64,000 nt of DNA from Austropuccinia psidii (taxonomy: Eukaryota; Basidiomycota; Pucciniomycetes; Pucciniales; Sphaerophragmiaceae). Made by a program: the position numbers and the translations under genes. Each line of letters starts with the position of its first letter. Position 1 is the first letter of the stretch. The stretch lies in NCBI GenBank assembly GCA_023105745.1, contig JALGQZ010000014.1, forward strand, positions 4,683,888 through 4,747,887. The letters run 5' to 3'. Under the pieces are notes generated by a model. It saw only the letters and a program-made list of their open reading frames with translations, had not been told where the DNA came from and searched no databases. Shown here piece by piece: positions 46,311-59,074 of this stretch.

Positions 46311-48989
46311 TGAAAAAAGGGCAGACCCTATTGTCATGAGCTGCAGGTCAAACAGGGACTCAAAATGAAATGCAAATGATTGGAACATGACTCCTAACAT
46401 GGAATTATTTATGCAGATCCATAATTGACTCACAATATATACTCTTGCAAACTTACTCAATTAAATAGGAACTCATAATAAACCTTTATATTTATGTTTT
46501 GAAAAATGCAAATTGATCAAATTTGATATTAAAAACTGCTTTATTATGAATCAAGCAGTCAAATTAATGCTTCAGTATTAAATGCTCAATTTTTCCTGAT
46601 AATTGGAGAGCTCTGAAATTTATTTTTGGAAGAAAATATATCTTTTGACTCACAGATGAAGGCATTTGACAACACATAATATTTAACAGAAAAAATAAAT
46701 CTAACAAAAGCTCCACTCAAAAAAACTGCCCCATTTTATCAGAATAAAAAATTTAGAAAGGAAATATTTCTATCCAAATATATATAAGATGCCAATTAAT
46801 TTGTAAATGTAGATCCTTTATATTAATTAATTTCCAAATTCAACAAATATAAAATTTAAAAGGTAAAATAATATTAATTTTAATCCTAAAGGTTTTTTGA
46901 AACTATTTTCTTGGTTTCTATTCTTTATTATGATTTCCCAAAGCATAAATTAGACCAAAATCTTATGTATTTAACATCCATAAAAATGAGCAAAAATTAA
47001 AGTTGTAGTGCTTACATCCTGACTTATATTGAGGCCTTCAAAGTTTTTTACTACAGTTTTGATAGTTATCTTGTAAAATGACATTAAAAAACTGTTTTTG
47101 AAATATAAATTTCATCTCTAATCCCAGCTGCCTTTCTTTTAGAGTAGCCTTCTCTCATCCTTTGGCAAAATATTTGGTACTTTTTCCATTTGAATTTGTT
47201 GAATCCTCCTTTTATTAATCTGCATTTAGATATAATGATTTAAGAAAATATTAGAAATTATTCTTCAAAAAATTTTGAACCCTCAAATAATATTGAATAG
47301 TCATTTGGAGGTAATTGAGATTTTATTCTATACCTGAGTAATCTTAATATTTGTTAATATTTTCTTTGAAAAAATTTCTTCAGTTGAAGAATGTTTAAGC
47401 TAGATTATATTATTAATTTATCATCTCTTTCCTAAGCAGAAATCCTCAAATATCCAAGTCAAATAATTTCAATCCCAACAGATTCCTTGATAATATTTAA
47501 GAATTCATTTCCAAGCGAAAGAAATGTAGTGCTTCAAGGTTTTCAATAAAAATCACAAACATTCAATATTAGAATATAGAAAAAATCTTTTTGAATAATC
47601 TTAAGGATATATTTTCTGTAAAGTTTCTTTAAGGGAATTGGAGTAGTTTTGGCCATATCCCATCCAAATGTTGAATCAAGAATTTTGTGAAAAAGAATAT
47701 ATTTGATGAATATGATTTTTGAATATATCAGTGTTCCTTTAAATGAAAGCGATATTATGAGATGATATGATGGCTTAAAGTTACATAATATGAATATCTC
47801 ATGGGTGATGAATCAAAACAGAATCTTCTAACAAAAAAACTCATTCTTCATGATTACAATTCTCATGAAACGTTTTTGCAGACTTGGACCCACAGGATAA
47901 ATAAAAATAATAATTCTCTCCTTTCTCCAATAAGTGAATTATTAAATAATATCATTTGAGATTTTAAAAATGATATATAAGATTTTTGATTCAAGTATTG
48001 AATTTTGTTAACAACTAATTTGGCTCAATTCAGATTGTATCTCTATGTGGTTTGAATTTAAATCAGATCTGAATTGATAAGAAGTTTTCATTGTTGATAC
48101 TTTACATTTGAACATATAGAATTTTCAATTAATTATATTTGTGTCACAAATAGATATCACACATGTGGATAAATTACACCAACCAGTTAAAAATGTATCA
48201 TAATAATTAATCACAGATTCTCCACCATATTAAAAAAATGGTAAGTAAGGTAATCATAAGCTTGAAATAATGAGGAGACTTCTAATTTATAGTATTCCAA
48301 AAACATATGTGAAGAAAATGAAATTATTCAAAATGTATATTTGATATTTGGATTTTTTTTCCAAATTTTATCTCTCAAAAGACTAAAAGGAGCTAAAATA
48401 AGTACCAATAATTTTGCATCATTACTGAAAAGCTAGGAGACAAGAAGATATCATCTATACTTAACAAGTCCAGGTATTCAGTCACTGTTGCTCAACAACA
48501 GTTTATTTCTCACAGAGTAATTTTGAATTTCATAAAAAATGAGAAAAGGTGTGGTAATCTGATTTTATAAGAATTAGTAAAAAGAAAATTTTTCTGATTA
48601 ATCACATCAAATAAAGATTATACATAAAAAGAAAAATTTAGTCACCAAACTTTATTAATCTGAATCTTATATATGTATGGGGTATAGCAGAGCACTTTGA
48701 CCATGAATCAAAACTTGATTTCAGATTTGGAATTTACTCCACCAATATTTACACAAATTCTGATATAAAAACAGTCGATGTAAATTACCACAATATCCTG
48801 CTAAAAAGAAAGCTTTTTGAAAATAACACAACTCCAATACAAAAGTCAAAAAAGTTTTCCTTTAAGATTAAGTTTTTCATTTGAATTGGATATTCACCAA
48901 ATGAGATATTAAACAGTTAATATTTAAAATCTTTAATCTTAATCTTCTAACAATATTCCACAAAATTAATGAAACTCTTTCTGTCTTAC
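46311..48989. other. AT-rich stretch with no recognised gene
   Basis: No ORF of note on either strand and no match to the LTR families in the window that I could find by eye. It contains only scattered A/T homopolymers. It may be very old element debris. Confidence 0.4.
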
Positions 48990-49260
48990 TGTCACAACAA
49001 TGGCAATTCACCCTCTTGGACCTCTATATGGCATATCAATGCCATATCCAATTTATGGCAATTTGGCCATATCCATAATCCTAGGCCAAATGGGCCATTT
49101 CATTTCTTCTGCCCTTTTATGGCCTTTTCACTATCTGATGCCAGCTTGGACCTTTTATCATAATAAGGCCCTTCCTGGACAGTCTTTGCTTTTGGGAACT
49201 CTTAGGTATTTTCCAGTCAACGGGGAAAATACAGCCCAAAAGCCTGTATTTAGCTTTTGG

Positions 49261-50699
49261 TGTCAGGCTGAGTCTATGATGAGAGTATTAAAAAGTATTT
49301 ACAACTCTTAACTATGACTGTGACATGGTAAATAAAGATTTAAAAGGGTTTTATAAGGGTTAAAGATGGTTTAATTTAATAATAAGAGGGCTTTACTATA
49401 AGGAATATAGTGGTGGTGAGCGCTGTTGAAAGCCCTGGGTGCAGCTTTACCTGTTGAGTTACAATAATAAAGACTACAATACTTTAAATTAAGAGTATAC
49501 CTGGTTATTACCCAAGAGTAAAACTGTTTTTGACAGTTTAATACATAGGGTATTCAAGAGCAGGATGAGGAGACAATTCTGGCTGTGAAAAAGCCTCCTT
49601 TTATCCTGAAATGGGGTGGAAAGGGTGCTAGACCTTTCCACATAGAGGAAGTGAAGACTTTTCACTCTCTAGGACTGGCTTTTGGTTTGCAAACAGCCTG
49701 TATAGCCTGTATTGGGCACAGATGTGGTTTTGAAACCACATCTGGGAAGTTTTCACCAATACAGGGTGAAAATTTTCATCTGGGGACCTCACAGCCTGAT
49801 TCTGACGTGTATGACGTGTAGAATGCTGTACAGCAACTGTATGGGACCCCAGTATTTACTTACTTATGAGGTATTGAAGTATTAACATGCTTCTTTGTCT
49901 TTTTGACACCTAATAATCAGAGTACAACTGTATCCTGTCATAATACAGCTGTATTGGTCATATTGTGGGATTATAGCTTTCAAATGGCCATACCTCTGTC
50001 AGTTTTTGAGATATCATGCTCAAGGTTGGTTCATTGGATAGCCCTGTATGCGCTCTACACAATGATACCCAATTTGGTATGGTTATCATTAAATATGACA
50101 AAGTTATCCCATGTACAAGGTTTTTGCACATAGGCATGGTTTGGGCAAAAAGCTGTATTGAGCTTGTTTGCCTCATAACTTCTGTTATAGTTGAGATATG
50201 AAGAATTGGATGGCACCATCAGATAGCCCTGATTGTGCTCTTTCCAAAAAGACCCCACTTCAAGTACCCCACACTAAAACTGTAGAAGTTAGATGAGAGG
50301 TGACTGTTTTGTTCACCCTTATTTGGCCTGAAATTGAGCATAACTCCAGTAATATTGGTGCTAGCTCAGTTTGGCTGGTACCATTGGATAGCCCTGGCTT
50401 AGAGCTTCATTTTGACTACCCATTTGATGGGGTTAAGCCTCTCCTTCTAGATTTTAGATGAGAGGTGACAATTAAGGTTTATGCTCAGCGATAACTTTGA
50501 GCAGGAATAACTTTGTTATTTCTTGTCGTATGGTAATGGGACTTATGTTTTCAGAAAGAGGTGAGTTTCCTCCTTTTTTTGATACCTTTTGAGCTGGTTT
50601 GGCTCAGTTCCATGTTCTTGGTGGTATCTTGGCTATACCATTGGTTTATGGTATTTTCGCTGTCATTCTTGTGCTCTGGTTTTGAGTCACAGGCTGACA
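49261..50699 (-). repeat. 3' LTR of copy D (1439 bp)
   Basis: Plus-strand start TGTCAGGCTGAGTC and end GAGTCACAGGCTGACA. It is the reverse complement of the A and B LTR type but more diverged. The polypurine tract at 50711-50700 (minus: AGAGGGAGGTTA) abuts it. Confidence 0.93.
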
Positions 50700-50723
50700 T
50701 AACCTCCCTCTAAAAAAGGCTCA

Positions 50724-53700
50724 TCATTGATGAGACTGTTCAGTACTCCTAGAGGCTCTGAATCTCCTTAGATGAAGCTTCCCATCTGGTATGGCATCTT
50801 CTGCCAACCATTTGTCTTTATCAGATGTGAGGTGCTTGAATCTGACTAAGTATTGTCTTTGATCCTTTCCATTAAGCCTGATCTTCCTGGCCCTGATGAT
50901 CTTACTCACAGGTCCTGGGGAGGCCTCCACTTCCACTATGTCAGGTGGTGTGGGGTTCTTCTTCCTGGAGGGGAATTTATCCTCCTCTGTTTGGAAGTAT
51001 GGTTTCACCAAGCTTACTGGGAAGACTGGGTGCTTCCTGGAAAATTCCTCTGTAAGTTTGACTTCCACTGCATTCTTTACTATCAACCTAATGATAGTGA
51101 AAGGCCCTACAAATGAGTCTCTCATCTTCTTGGGTCCTTTAAGATTATTAAAGTTCAATGTAGACACTAGCACCTGGTCCCCTTCCTTAAAGTCGGGTTC
51201 CATGTGTGTCTTGTCCCACCTCTGCTTATTATATTCTTTTGCCTCAGCTATGCATTTGGCAGCTGTGTCACAAGCCCTCTTCCACATATAATGGAAGTCT
51301 TTGGCTGCAGGGTGGATGGTTGGAAGATTCTTTTTTAAGTGATCCACAGGCAACAGGGGATTCCACCCTTTCTCTACCACTGCAGGTGTTTTTCCTGTTG
51401 TAGAGTGCTTACTTGTATGATAAGCCAGCTGGACAGCTGGTAGAAGGGTAACCCAGTCATGGGTGTATCCTTCATGGTCCTCGTATTCCATGCCATAGGC
51501 ACAGAACCTCCTAAGGATGTCTTCCATAGTCTGGATCATCCTCTCAGCTAGGCCATCTGTTTGGGGATGGTAAGCTGTGGAAAAAGCAAACTTGGTGCCA
51601 AGCATGTCATACAAGTTGGTCCAAAACTCAGATGTGAATTTTGGGTCCCTATCACTAATGATGATTTTAGGGACTCCACAGGTAGATATGATGTTATTCC
51701 AAAATAACAGGGCAGTATCCATGGCTGTGTCCTCCTTGTGGCATGGTAGACACCTCATGCTCTTGCTGAACCTATCAACTTTGATTAATGAAATGAAACT
51801 TTGGCTGCTTCCTGCGGAATAATGCCTCTGACCATTGGGTGCCACTCGGGCCTGGAGTGGGTTGTCCCGGGGTTTGCTCACAAGGCAAACTAGGAATGGG
51901 AGAGTCTTGTTGGGGGGGATTCGGGGGGTTTTGTTCTATGAGTAATGGAAAAAAGTCAGTATTATTTCATGAACAGAAAGGTCTCCCATGGGTGTTTGGG
52001 TTCTTCTATATGCTGAAGTAACCCATACTTCTTCCGTTGTTTCCTATTTGCCTTTTGGCATCTTTCACAAGTGTTGATGTATTCTCCCAACTCTTGTTCC
52101 CACTTGGGCCACAAAGCTGTGCTTGCTACCCTCTCCTTGGTCCTGTCTTCACTCATGTGCCCCATATAGGGGCAGTCATGGCATTCCTGCAGGATCAGGG
52201 AGATTTGGTCCCTGTCTACCACTGTGAGTGCACTTGTGTGTTTTTCTCTGTGGTAGATAAGGCCATCTATAAGAAAAAGCTTGTTGTCCTTATAGGCCCT
52301 CAACCAGGGTTTTTCCAGCTGGGATTCCAGTTCTGGACTCCTGTACTTTTGTTGAAGGAGTTGTAGTAATATGCCACACTGTTTGTGCTTGCCATAAGAC
52401 TTCAGTACTGCACTGAAAAATTCATTGTGTAGTTCTGAGGAACTTATTCCCAGTATGGGAGTTTCTGTTCCTTCTGAATCAGTGTTCCCACTGTCAAGAG
52501 TACCACTTTCTGGTGCCCATTCAGAAGATCTGAAGTTCTTCTTCCTATCCACTTCCATGAAATGGATAGGAATCTTGGCTGCAACTTCAGGGTCATAAGC
52601 TGGATTGCTTTTGACATTGTCCAGTGGCCATCTGCTAAGGCCATCTGCATTGGTATGACTTTTACCTTCTTTGTATATGATGGTCATGTTCCGTCTATAC
52701 TCCTGAATGGCTATTTGCCATCTCAGCATGTGTCTATTTGTAGTCTTCATGTTTAGTAAAGACTTCAAGGCTGTGCAGTCTGTGTAGACTTCAAAGACTG
52801 CACCCTCCAGATAATAATGGAGTTTTTCTAGAGCCCAGACTAGACATAGACATGCAGTCTGGGTGGCCCCATACCTGGCTTCTCAATCTTTCAGCTGCCT
52901 TGAGATGTAGCAAATTACTCCTTCTCTTGGTTCACCATCCACAATTTGTCTTTGGTGAAGGGCTGCTCCTAGGCCTTGACTGCATGCTGCATCTATAAAT
53001 AACTTTAATGGTAATTCAAAGTCAGGTAAGATGAGCACAGGTGCATTTGTGAGTTCATATTTGATCCTCTCATATGCATCCCTCCTTTCCTTGGTTATTT
53101 CAAAAACTACATCTTTTGAACATAACTTGTATAAACTACTAGTTATGTGTGCAAAGTTTTTGATATGGTTTATATAGTAGCTAGCAAACCCAAGAAAGGA
53201 TTGCATCTATTTGATGCTTTTTGGTACTGGTTTTTGCAGTACTGCTGCTACTTTATTCTGGTCAATTGACAGACTAAGACCTGAGACTTTCTGTCCTAGA
53301 GCTAGTAACTCTTGTTGGCCAAAATTGCACTTTTTAAGTGAAATTTTCAGATTTATGGGTGTGCATTTACTTAGCACTCTGTCTATGTATTTCACATGGT
53401 CTTCCCATGTCTCTGAGTATATAATGATATCATCAATATATACCACCATCCAGCCTTCCAATATTTCATCTTGAAATATTGTGTCCATCATCCTTTGGAA
53501 GTGGGCTGGTGCATTCTTGATGCAAAATGGCATTCTGGTGTTCTCATATATGCCGATATGGCATATTATTCTGAGTAATTTCATGGAGTTTGGTTTAACT
53601 CCATTTTGGTGGAAACCTTTCATACAATCCATTTTGGTTATGTATTTGGCCTTTGCCAATTTATCCAAGGCATGAGGTATCCTGGGTATAGGGTACCTGT

Positions 53701-56695
53701 CTGCTTTTGTGTAGTTATTCAAAGCTCTGAAATCTCCACACAGTCTAGACTTGCCATTGTGCCAGGTGAGTAGGACAGGGGTGGTGATTTCCACTATTTC
53801 ATTATGTCCAATCTTCCTGATGACATCCATATCCAGCAGTTCATTGATATGTTTCTCAATTTCTTTCCTGGTTTCCAGGCTTGCTGGATAAGGAGGTCTC
53901 CTAAGCATGGGTGGATAAGGTCTTTCCACATCCAGATATAGTTCTATATCATGGCCTTTGATCTTGCCTAATGGTTCTTCACAAATGGCAAATGCTGGTC
54001 TGTTCTTCCTCAGCATCTCCAGTAAGCTTAGTTTCTGTTTACTGGTGAGGTTAGTGCTAAAATGTGCCTCTCTGAATTCCTTCAGAAGTTCTTCTAGTGG
54101 ATCTTCAGAAGATATCTGGTATATATCAAGTGAAAATTTCTTTTCCTTGTTAGTACCAATGGTGATGTGCCAATTTTTACTGTTGTAAATGTTTATGCCA
54201 TACATCCTCTGGTAATCTCTTCCCAGTAAAAGCCCTTGGATGTGGGCATCATTAAGCAATACAAACTCTGGATTGAGTCTGATATTACCCTTCCTGTGGG
54301 GTACAATTATCTCTTTGATAATTGTCCCAATGGAAGTCATCTTCCCTGATGCACTTTTAAAGTTCTTTGCCTTAGTGGGCAGGAGTTGTTTTTCCCAGTT
54401 TGGGAATTGGGTATCCAGATAGCTTCTGGCCACTATGGAGCAGTTTGCCCCACTATCAATGATCAGTGGATGCTGAGCATTGTCAATGCAAACAGTAATT
54501 TTTGTGGCTGTCCCATGTATATATGCTGTTCCTTTGGTTGGTGTAACCAGGAATGTTTGTGCATCTTGTGTGTGTTTGCACAAGGTTTTATTAGCAGTGT
54601 CCTGTGGCATGCCTGCTTCCAACTGCATGTCCTGAATTTCTAGTGGGATTCCCTCTTGGTATTCCACTAGAAATTCCTCTCTTGGGTCTTGATCATCATC
54701 AGATGGTTCTCTGATGACATCACCCATGGAGTCTGATTCAGAATCCTCTGTTGGAGGTTCTTCCTCAGGGACTTTCTCTATGGAATAGACTTTTTTCTTT
54801 GCCTTTGGACAGTTGTTGGCATAGTGGTCTGTTGAACCACAATTGTGACAAGAATTCATCTTCTTTGCGACTTCTGCCACTCTTTCTTTGGGTTTGTCTT
54901 TAAACTCTACCCTGAAAGGTTGTTTCTCTTTGAAACTGCTGCTCTTATATGGGGTGAATTTCCCTATATTAGTCCTTTTCGTTATGTCTTGTAAGGTGTT
55001 GGCAATGTCATATAGAGTGCAATTTTGGTTGCATCTAAATTTTACTGCATGCTCTAGTTCTCCTGGCAGTTGTGTCAGAAGTTTGTGATTCCTCATTTGG
55101 ATGTTCATCTGAGGATCAATGGCTTTACGTCTTTTAGACTGTCTAAGACACCACTCATATGGATCTTTGTCCACAGAGTATTTGTCATTTTCAAATGAAA
55201 TGGTCTTTTGCCATATCCAAGTTCCATTACTGTACTTTTGGATGATTTGACTCTTCCACCATGGCCAGTTTCTTCTGCCATGAATTTCTTTCATTTCTGT
55301 GTACCATATACTGGCATGACCTTCAAATGCAGTATTCAATCTAGCAGTGATCCAGTAGTCTGGTATGCTTGGTACATCAATGAAGAGTCCATCAATATAA
55401 TCTATGAGCTCCATATGATCATATTCTCCTGATCCAGAGAATTTGGGCCAGCTTGAGGCCTCAGGAAGCTGTTTCAAGGCTTCCTTCTCTGAATAAGAAA
55501 TTTCATCTCCATCCTGGTATTATGATGGAGATCTTGCCTTATTCATCAACATGGCATCTGGTTGATATGGATTCTCCATAGCTTGGCCTTGTGGTTGGGG
55601 CTTCAAGTTATGGTAGACATTAAACAATTTGTTAATGTCTTGGTCCAGACAATCCCTGTCCCTTTTGCTGTGGTGTTGTTCTTCAAAGACTATATTCAGT
55701 CTTTTGTTGGTTTCTTCAGAGGCTTTGCTCAGTTGAGCATATCCTTCCTGAAGGTTCTTAACTATCTGTTCCAAGGAGGCTTGAGATTTTCTCATCCTCT
55801 CTTGGCCAGCTTTAATTTCTGCCAACTGCTTTGCAGATTGTTCAGCATATTGGGACATTTGTAACCACAGTGTATCACTGTTGATGTTACTCTCAGATGT
55901 GACAATGTTATTTTCAGTCTGAGTGGGGGTAATGTTTCTATTACTAGGACTACTGATTCTAGGGTGGTTTACAACTACTTCTGGTTCTTGTGTACTTCTT
56001 TCACCAAATCTAACAGCTTCTGGATCATGGGGTCTGACTCTTTCCTCCTCTGGTTGAAGGAGGATTTGTTCTTGCCCTTGTTTCCTTGTCTTCTCCTGGA
56101 AACTTCCTGGAATTGTGAAGAATGGTGACTCTTGGCCACTGATCTGCTGGTTTCTGAATGGTGTGAAGCCACTGGGGAGATGATTTGGCTTGCTCCTTGT
56201 GAGCCTGAAGGAATCTGAGTAGGCCCTGTCTGGGATAACTGTTCTTCTATAGCTTGGATAGTGGCTTGATTCTCCCTTATCCTGTGTGCCCTTGCCTCCA
56301 GGAGTCTGAACTGCCTGGTAGGATTCCAACCTTTGGTGATTACCATCAGGTCCTTGAAGTCTATCTCTTTGAGACAGATCTTCTGGAAACTTGCTCCAAG
56401 TTCTGCCCAGTGACTTGCCAGGTTGAACGTCTTGTTGTTCATGCTCCGTTGGAATAAATCTTTGAGGAGTTGGTGGAGCTGAACAGCTTGATCCATATCC
56501 TTCCAGTCCTCTGGTTTGAGGTTCTTGTTGAATTGGAGTGTGAATGGAAAGGTTGATATTATCTCCCTCATTGTTTTGCCATCCACCACTGTGTCCAAGG
56601 TGTCCTCTTCCAGGTCTTTCGGTTCTGGACAAGCCTTCTTTGTCCTCTGGCTGGTTCCTTTAGAAGCCAAGGTCTCTGAGGTATACAGGGGACAT
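50724..56695 (-). pseudogene. gag-pol: Gag-Pol polyprotein, copy D, broken
   Basis: It starts ATG TCC CCT at 56695, as in B. TAA at 56662-56660 replaces a Gln codon. The frame then reopens through the ORF2 overlap and the gag coiled coil to TAA at 55522-55520. From 55477 it carries the gag core, the [14 protein letters not shown] knuckle, DSGAN protease and RT with intact YIDD, up to TAG at 53209-53207. A TGA follows at 52885-52883 in RNase H. Integrase loses its first catalytic Asp to a foreign patch at 51790-51979, which also shifts the frame. The piece 51881-50724 keeps [14 protein letters not shown] and the chromodomain. Confidence 0.93.
51790..51979. other. Foreign GC-rich patch replacing part of the integrase core in D
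   Basis: Between VDRFSKS and the segment HPWET the other copies have about 70 bp encoding MDWVTG and NACLII. D instead has about 190 bp with no similarity to family 1, including CCACTCGGGCCTGG and a TTGGGGGGGATTCGGGGGG tract. It is more GC-rich than its surroundings. Its origin is unknown to me; repair filler DNA or an organelle-derived insert is possible. Confidence 0.7.
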
Positions 56696-57043
56696 ATCAG
56701 TGTTTGCAAGCAGTCAAAAACTTTATGTTCTTAGGGTATTTACCTTTGACTGTGCCTTGTACAAATTTTTTATCTGCTGATTTGGGCAGTTTGCCTTTGG
56801 AGGTTACAACTGGGTTAATAATTGTAATCTTTCCTGTACAATTGGTTAAGGTTGGTTTACCTTGTATTGAAGCAGAGTTTCGTGGTTTTCTACTCCTCTG
56901 TGTGGCTATTGGTGTCCACGTTTTGGCTGTAATGAGGCCTTCACTAAGTCTTTTTCCTTTGCCCTTGCTGCCCTCTGGTTCTGAGGGTGTCACTGGTGTG
57001 TTGGCCTGTGACTGGGTCTCAAGTGGTATGTAATTTTCTTCCA
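55975..57043 (-). CDS. Predicted spliced accessory protein ORF1-ORF2 (333 aa), copy D
   Basis: Exons are 57043-56744 and 56675-55975, with the A of the start codon supplied by leader base 57589. Length and split codon equal those of copy B, and no stop interrupts it. The C-terminal ~70 residues (from [10 protein letters not shown] through [11 protein letters not shown] to VHKNQK) are almost identical to B, with one Thr/Ser change. More substitutions occur in the middle (QRTKKACPEPKDL against [13 protein letters not shown]). The protein has no domain I can name. Staying open in a copy whose gag-pol has several nonsense codons suggests, but does not prove, constraint. Confidence 0.6.
56676..56743 (-). 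other. Predicted 68-nt intron containing the gag-pol start codon, copy D
   Basis: Minus-strand donor GTAAAT, branch-like CTGAT and acceptor TATACCTCAG, the same length as in B. It contains TGATATG (56699-56693), in which TGA ends unspliced ORF1 and ATG starts gag-pol. Confidence 0.6.
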
Positions 57044-57588
57044 CTGAATCAAACAGGAAAAGAGGGCTTATGTCAGTTAAGACTTCTTGAACGGCTGGTT
57101 TTGCACGTCTAAGAATGGCATCTGGGCTTGTATATTACTAAAATATGCCCTTGTATGATGACAATGTAATTAAATTAACAATTAAACATCAAAAATACAG
57201 CTTATTGATATGTGATAGACTGTTTGTATACCAATATCTTACAGAATACTTGTAGTTAGCAAGTATAATCTCTGAAAGGTGGTGTATTACAAGGAAATTG
57301 AGTTAACAATGTGCCCAAACACGCCTCAACTGTTGCTTTATCAGTATGAGCTGTCTTGATTCAATTAAGAATTAAGACTGTATTAGTGGCTTACAAGTGT
57401 TTTTATATACAAAACACACCAAAAATACTGGTCTTGTGGTTATTAGCCACATGACAGATACTCCTTAAAATATGAGTATTTTTTTAAAAAAATAGAGAAA
57501 AATATATAAAAATATATATTTCTAAAGAAAATGACGCCTCAAAAGGTAAAACAAGTGTCAATAAATGATGAAAAAGAGAAAAACTTAC
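57044..57588 (-). other. Predicted leader intron of copy D (545 nt)
   Basis: The minus-strand donor is CAA|GTAAGT at 57588. The acceptor CCTGTTTGATTCAG ends at 57044, with a pyrimidine-rich run before it. The joined junction reads CAA|TGGAAGAA, giving ATG GAA GAA as in B. The candidate primer-binding block TTTGGGGTCCTGGCCGTG lies at 57636-57618, in the short leader exon. Confidence 0.6.
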
Positions 57589-57636
57589 TTGTAATAAGTC
57601 CAAAAAAGATTTTTAAAACACGGCCAGGACCCCAAA

Positions 57637-59074
57637 TGTCAGGCTGAGTCTATGATGAGAGTATTAAAAAGTATTTACAACTGTTAAATATGACTTTAAG
57701 ACAGTAAATAAAGATTTAAAAGGGTTTTATAATGGTTAAAGATGGTTTAATTTAATAATAAGAGGGCTTTACTATAAGGAATATAGTGGTGGTGAGCGCT
57801 GTTGAAAGCCCTGGGTGCAGCTTTACCTGTTGGGTTACAATAATAAAGACTACAATACTTTAAATTAAGAGTATACCTGGTTATTACCCAAGAGTAAAAC
57901 TGTTTTTGACAGTTTACTACGTAGGGTATTCAAGAGCAGGATGAGGAGACAATTCTGGCTGTGAAAAAGCCTCCTTTTACCCTGAAATGGGGTGGAAAGG
58001 GTGCTAGACCTTTCCACATAGAGGAAGTGAAGATTTTTCACTCTCTAGGACTTGCTTGTGGTTTTCAAACAGCCTGTATAGCCTGTATTGGGCCCATATG
58101 TGGTTTTGAAACCATATCTGGGCAGTTTTCACCAATACAGGGTGAAAATTTTCATCTGGGGACCTCACAGCCTGATTCTGACATGTATGACGCGTAGAAT
58201 GCTGTACAGCAACTGTATGGGACCCCAGTATTTACTGACTTATGAGTTATTGAAGTATTAAAATGCTTCTTTGTCCGTTTGACACCTAATAATCAGAGTA
58301 CAACTGTATCCTGTCATAATACAGCTGTATTGGTCATGTTGTGGAATTATAGCTTTCAAATGGCCATAACTCTGTCGGTGTTTGAGATATCATGCTCAAA
58401 GTTGGTTCATTGGATAGCCCTGTATGAGCTCTACACAATGATACCCAATTTGGTATGGTTATCAATAAATATGACAAAGTTATCCCATGTACAAGGTTTT
58501 TGTACATGGGCGTGGTTTGGGCAAAAAGCTATATTGAGCTTGTTTGCCTCATAACCTTTGTTATAGTTAAGATATGAAGAAGTGGATGGAACCATCAGAT
58601 AGCCCTGATTGTTCTCTTTCCAAAAATACCCCACTTCAATTATCCCACACTAAAACTGTAGAAGTTAGATGAGAGGTGACTGTTTTGTCCACCCTTATTT
58701 AGCTTGAAATTGACCATAACTCCAGTAATATTGGTGCTAGCTCAGTTTGGCTGGTACCATTGGATAGCCCTGGCTTAGAGCTTCATTTTGACTACCCATT
58801 TGATGGGGTTAAGCCTCTCCTTCTAGATTTTAGATGAGAGGTGACAATTAAGGTTTATGCTCAGCAATAACTTTGAGCAGGAATAACTTTGTTATTTCTT
58901 GTCCTATGGTGATGGGACTTATGTTTTCAGAAAGAGGTGAGTTTCCTCCTTTTTTTGATACCTTTTGAGCTGGTTTGGCTCAGCTCCATGTTTTGGTGGT
59001 ATCTTGGCTATACCATTGGTTTATGGTATTTTCGCTGTCATTCTTGTGCTCTGGTATTGAGTCACAGGCTGACA
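57637..59074 (-). repeat. 5' LTR of copy D (1438 bp)
   Basis: It has the same ends as 49261-50699 and is close to it throughout, with scattered substitutions. TTTGG follows at 59075-59079. Confidence 0.93.

Larger units (their letters stand above)
49261..59074 (-). mobile_element. Full-length Ty3/Gypsy chromovirus, family 1, copy D (9814 bp), TSD TTTGG
   Basis: Minus-strand order: 5' LTR 59074-57637, post-LTR block, leader intron, ORF1-ORF2, gag-pol, polypurine tract, 3' LTR 50699-49261. TTTGG flanks both sides (49256-49260 and 59075-59079). Gag-pol is broken by at least four nonsense codons and an unrelated patch in integrase, while ORF1-ORF2 remains open. Confidence 0.95.
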
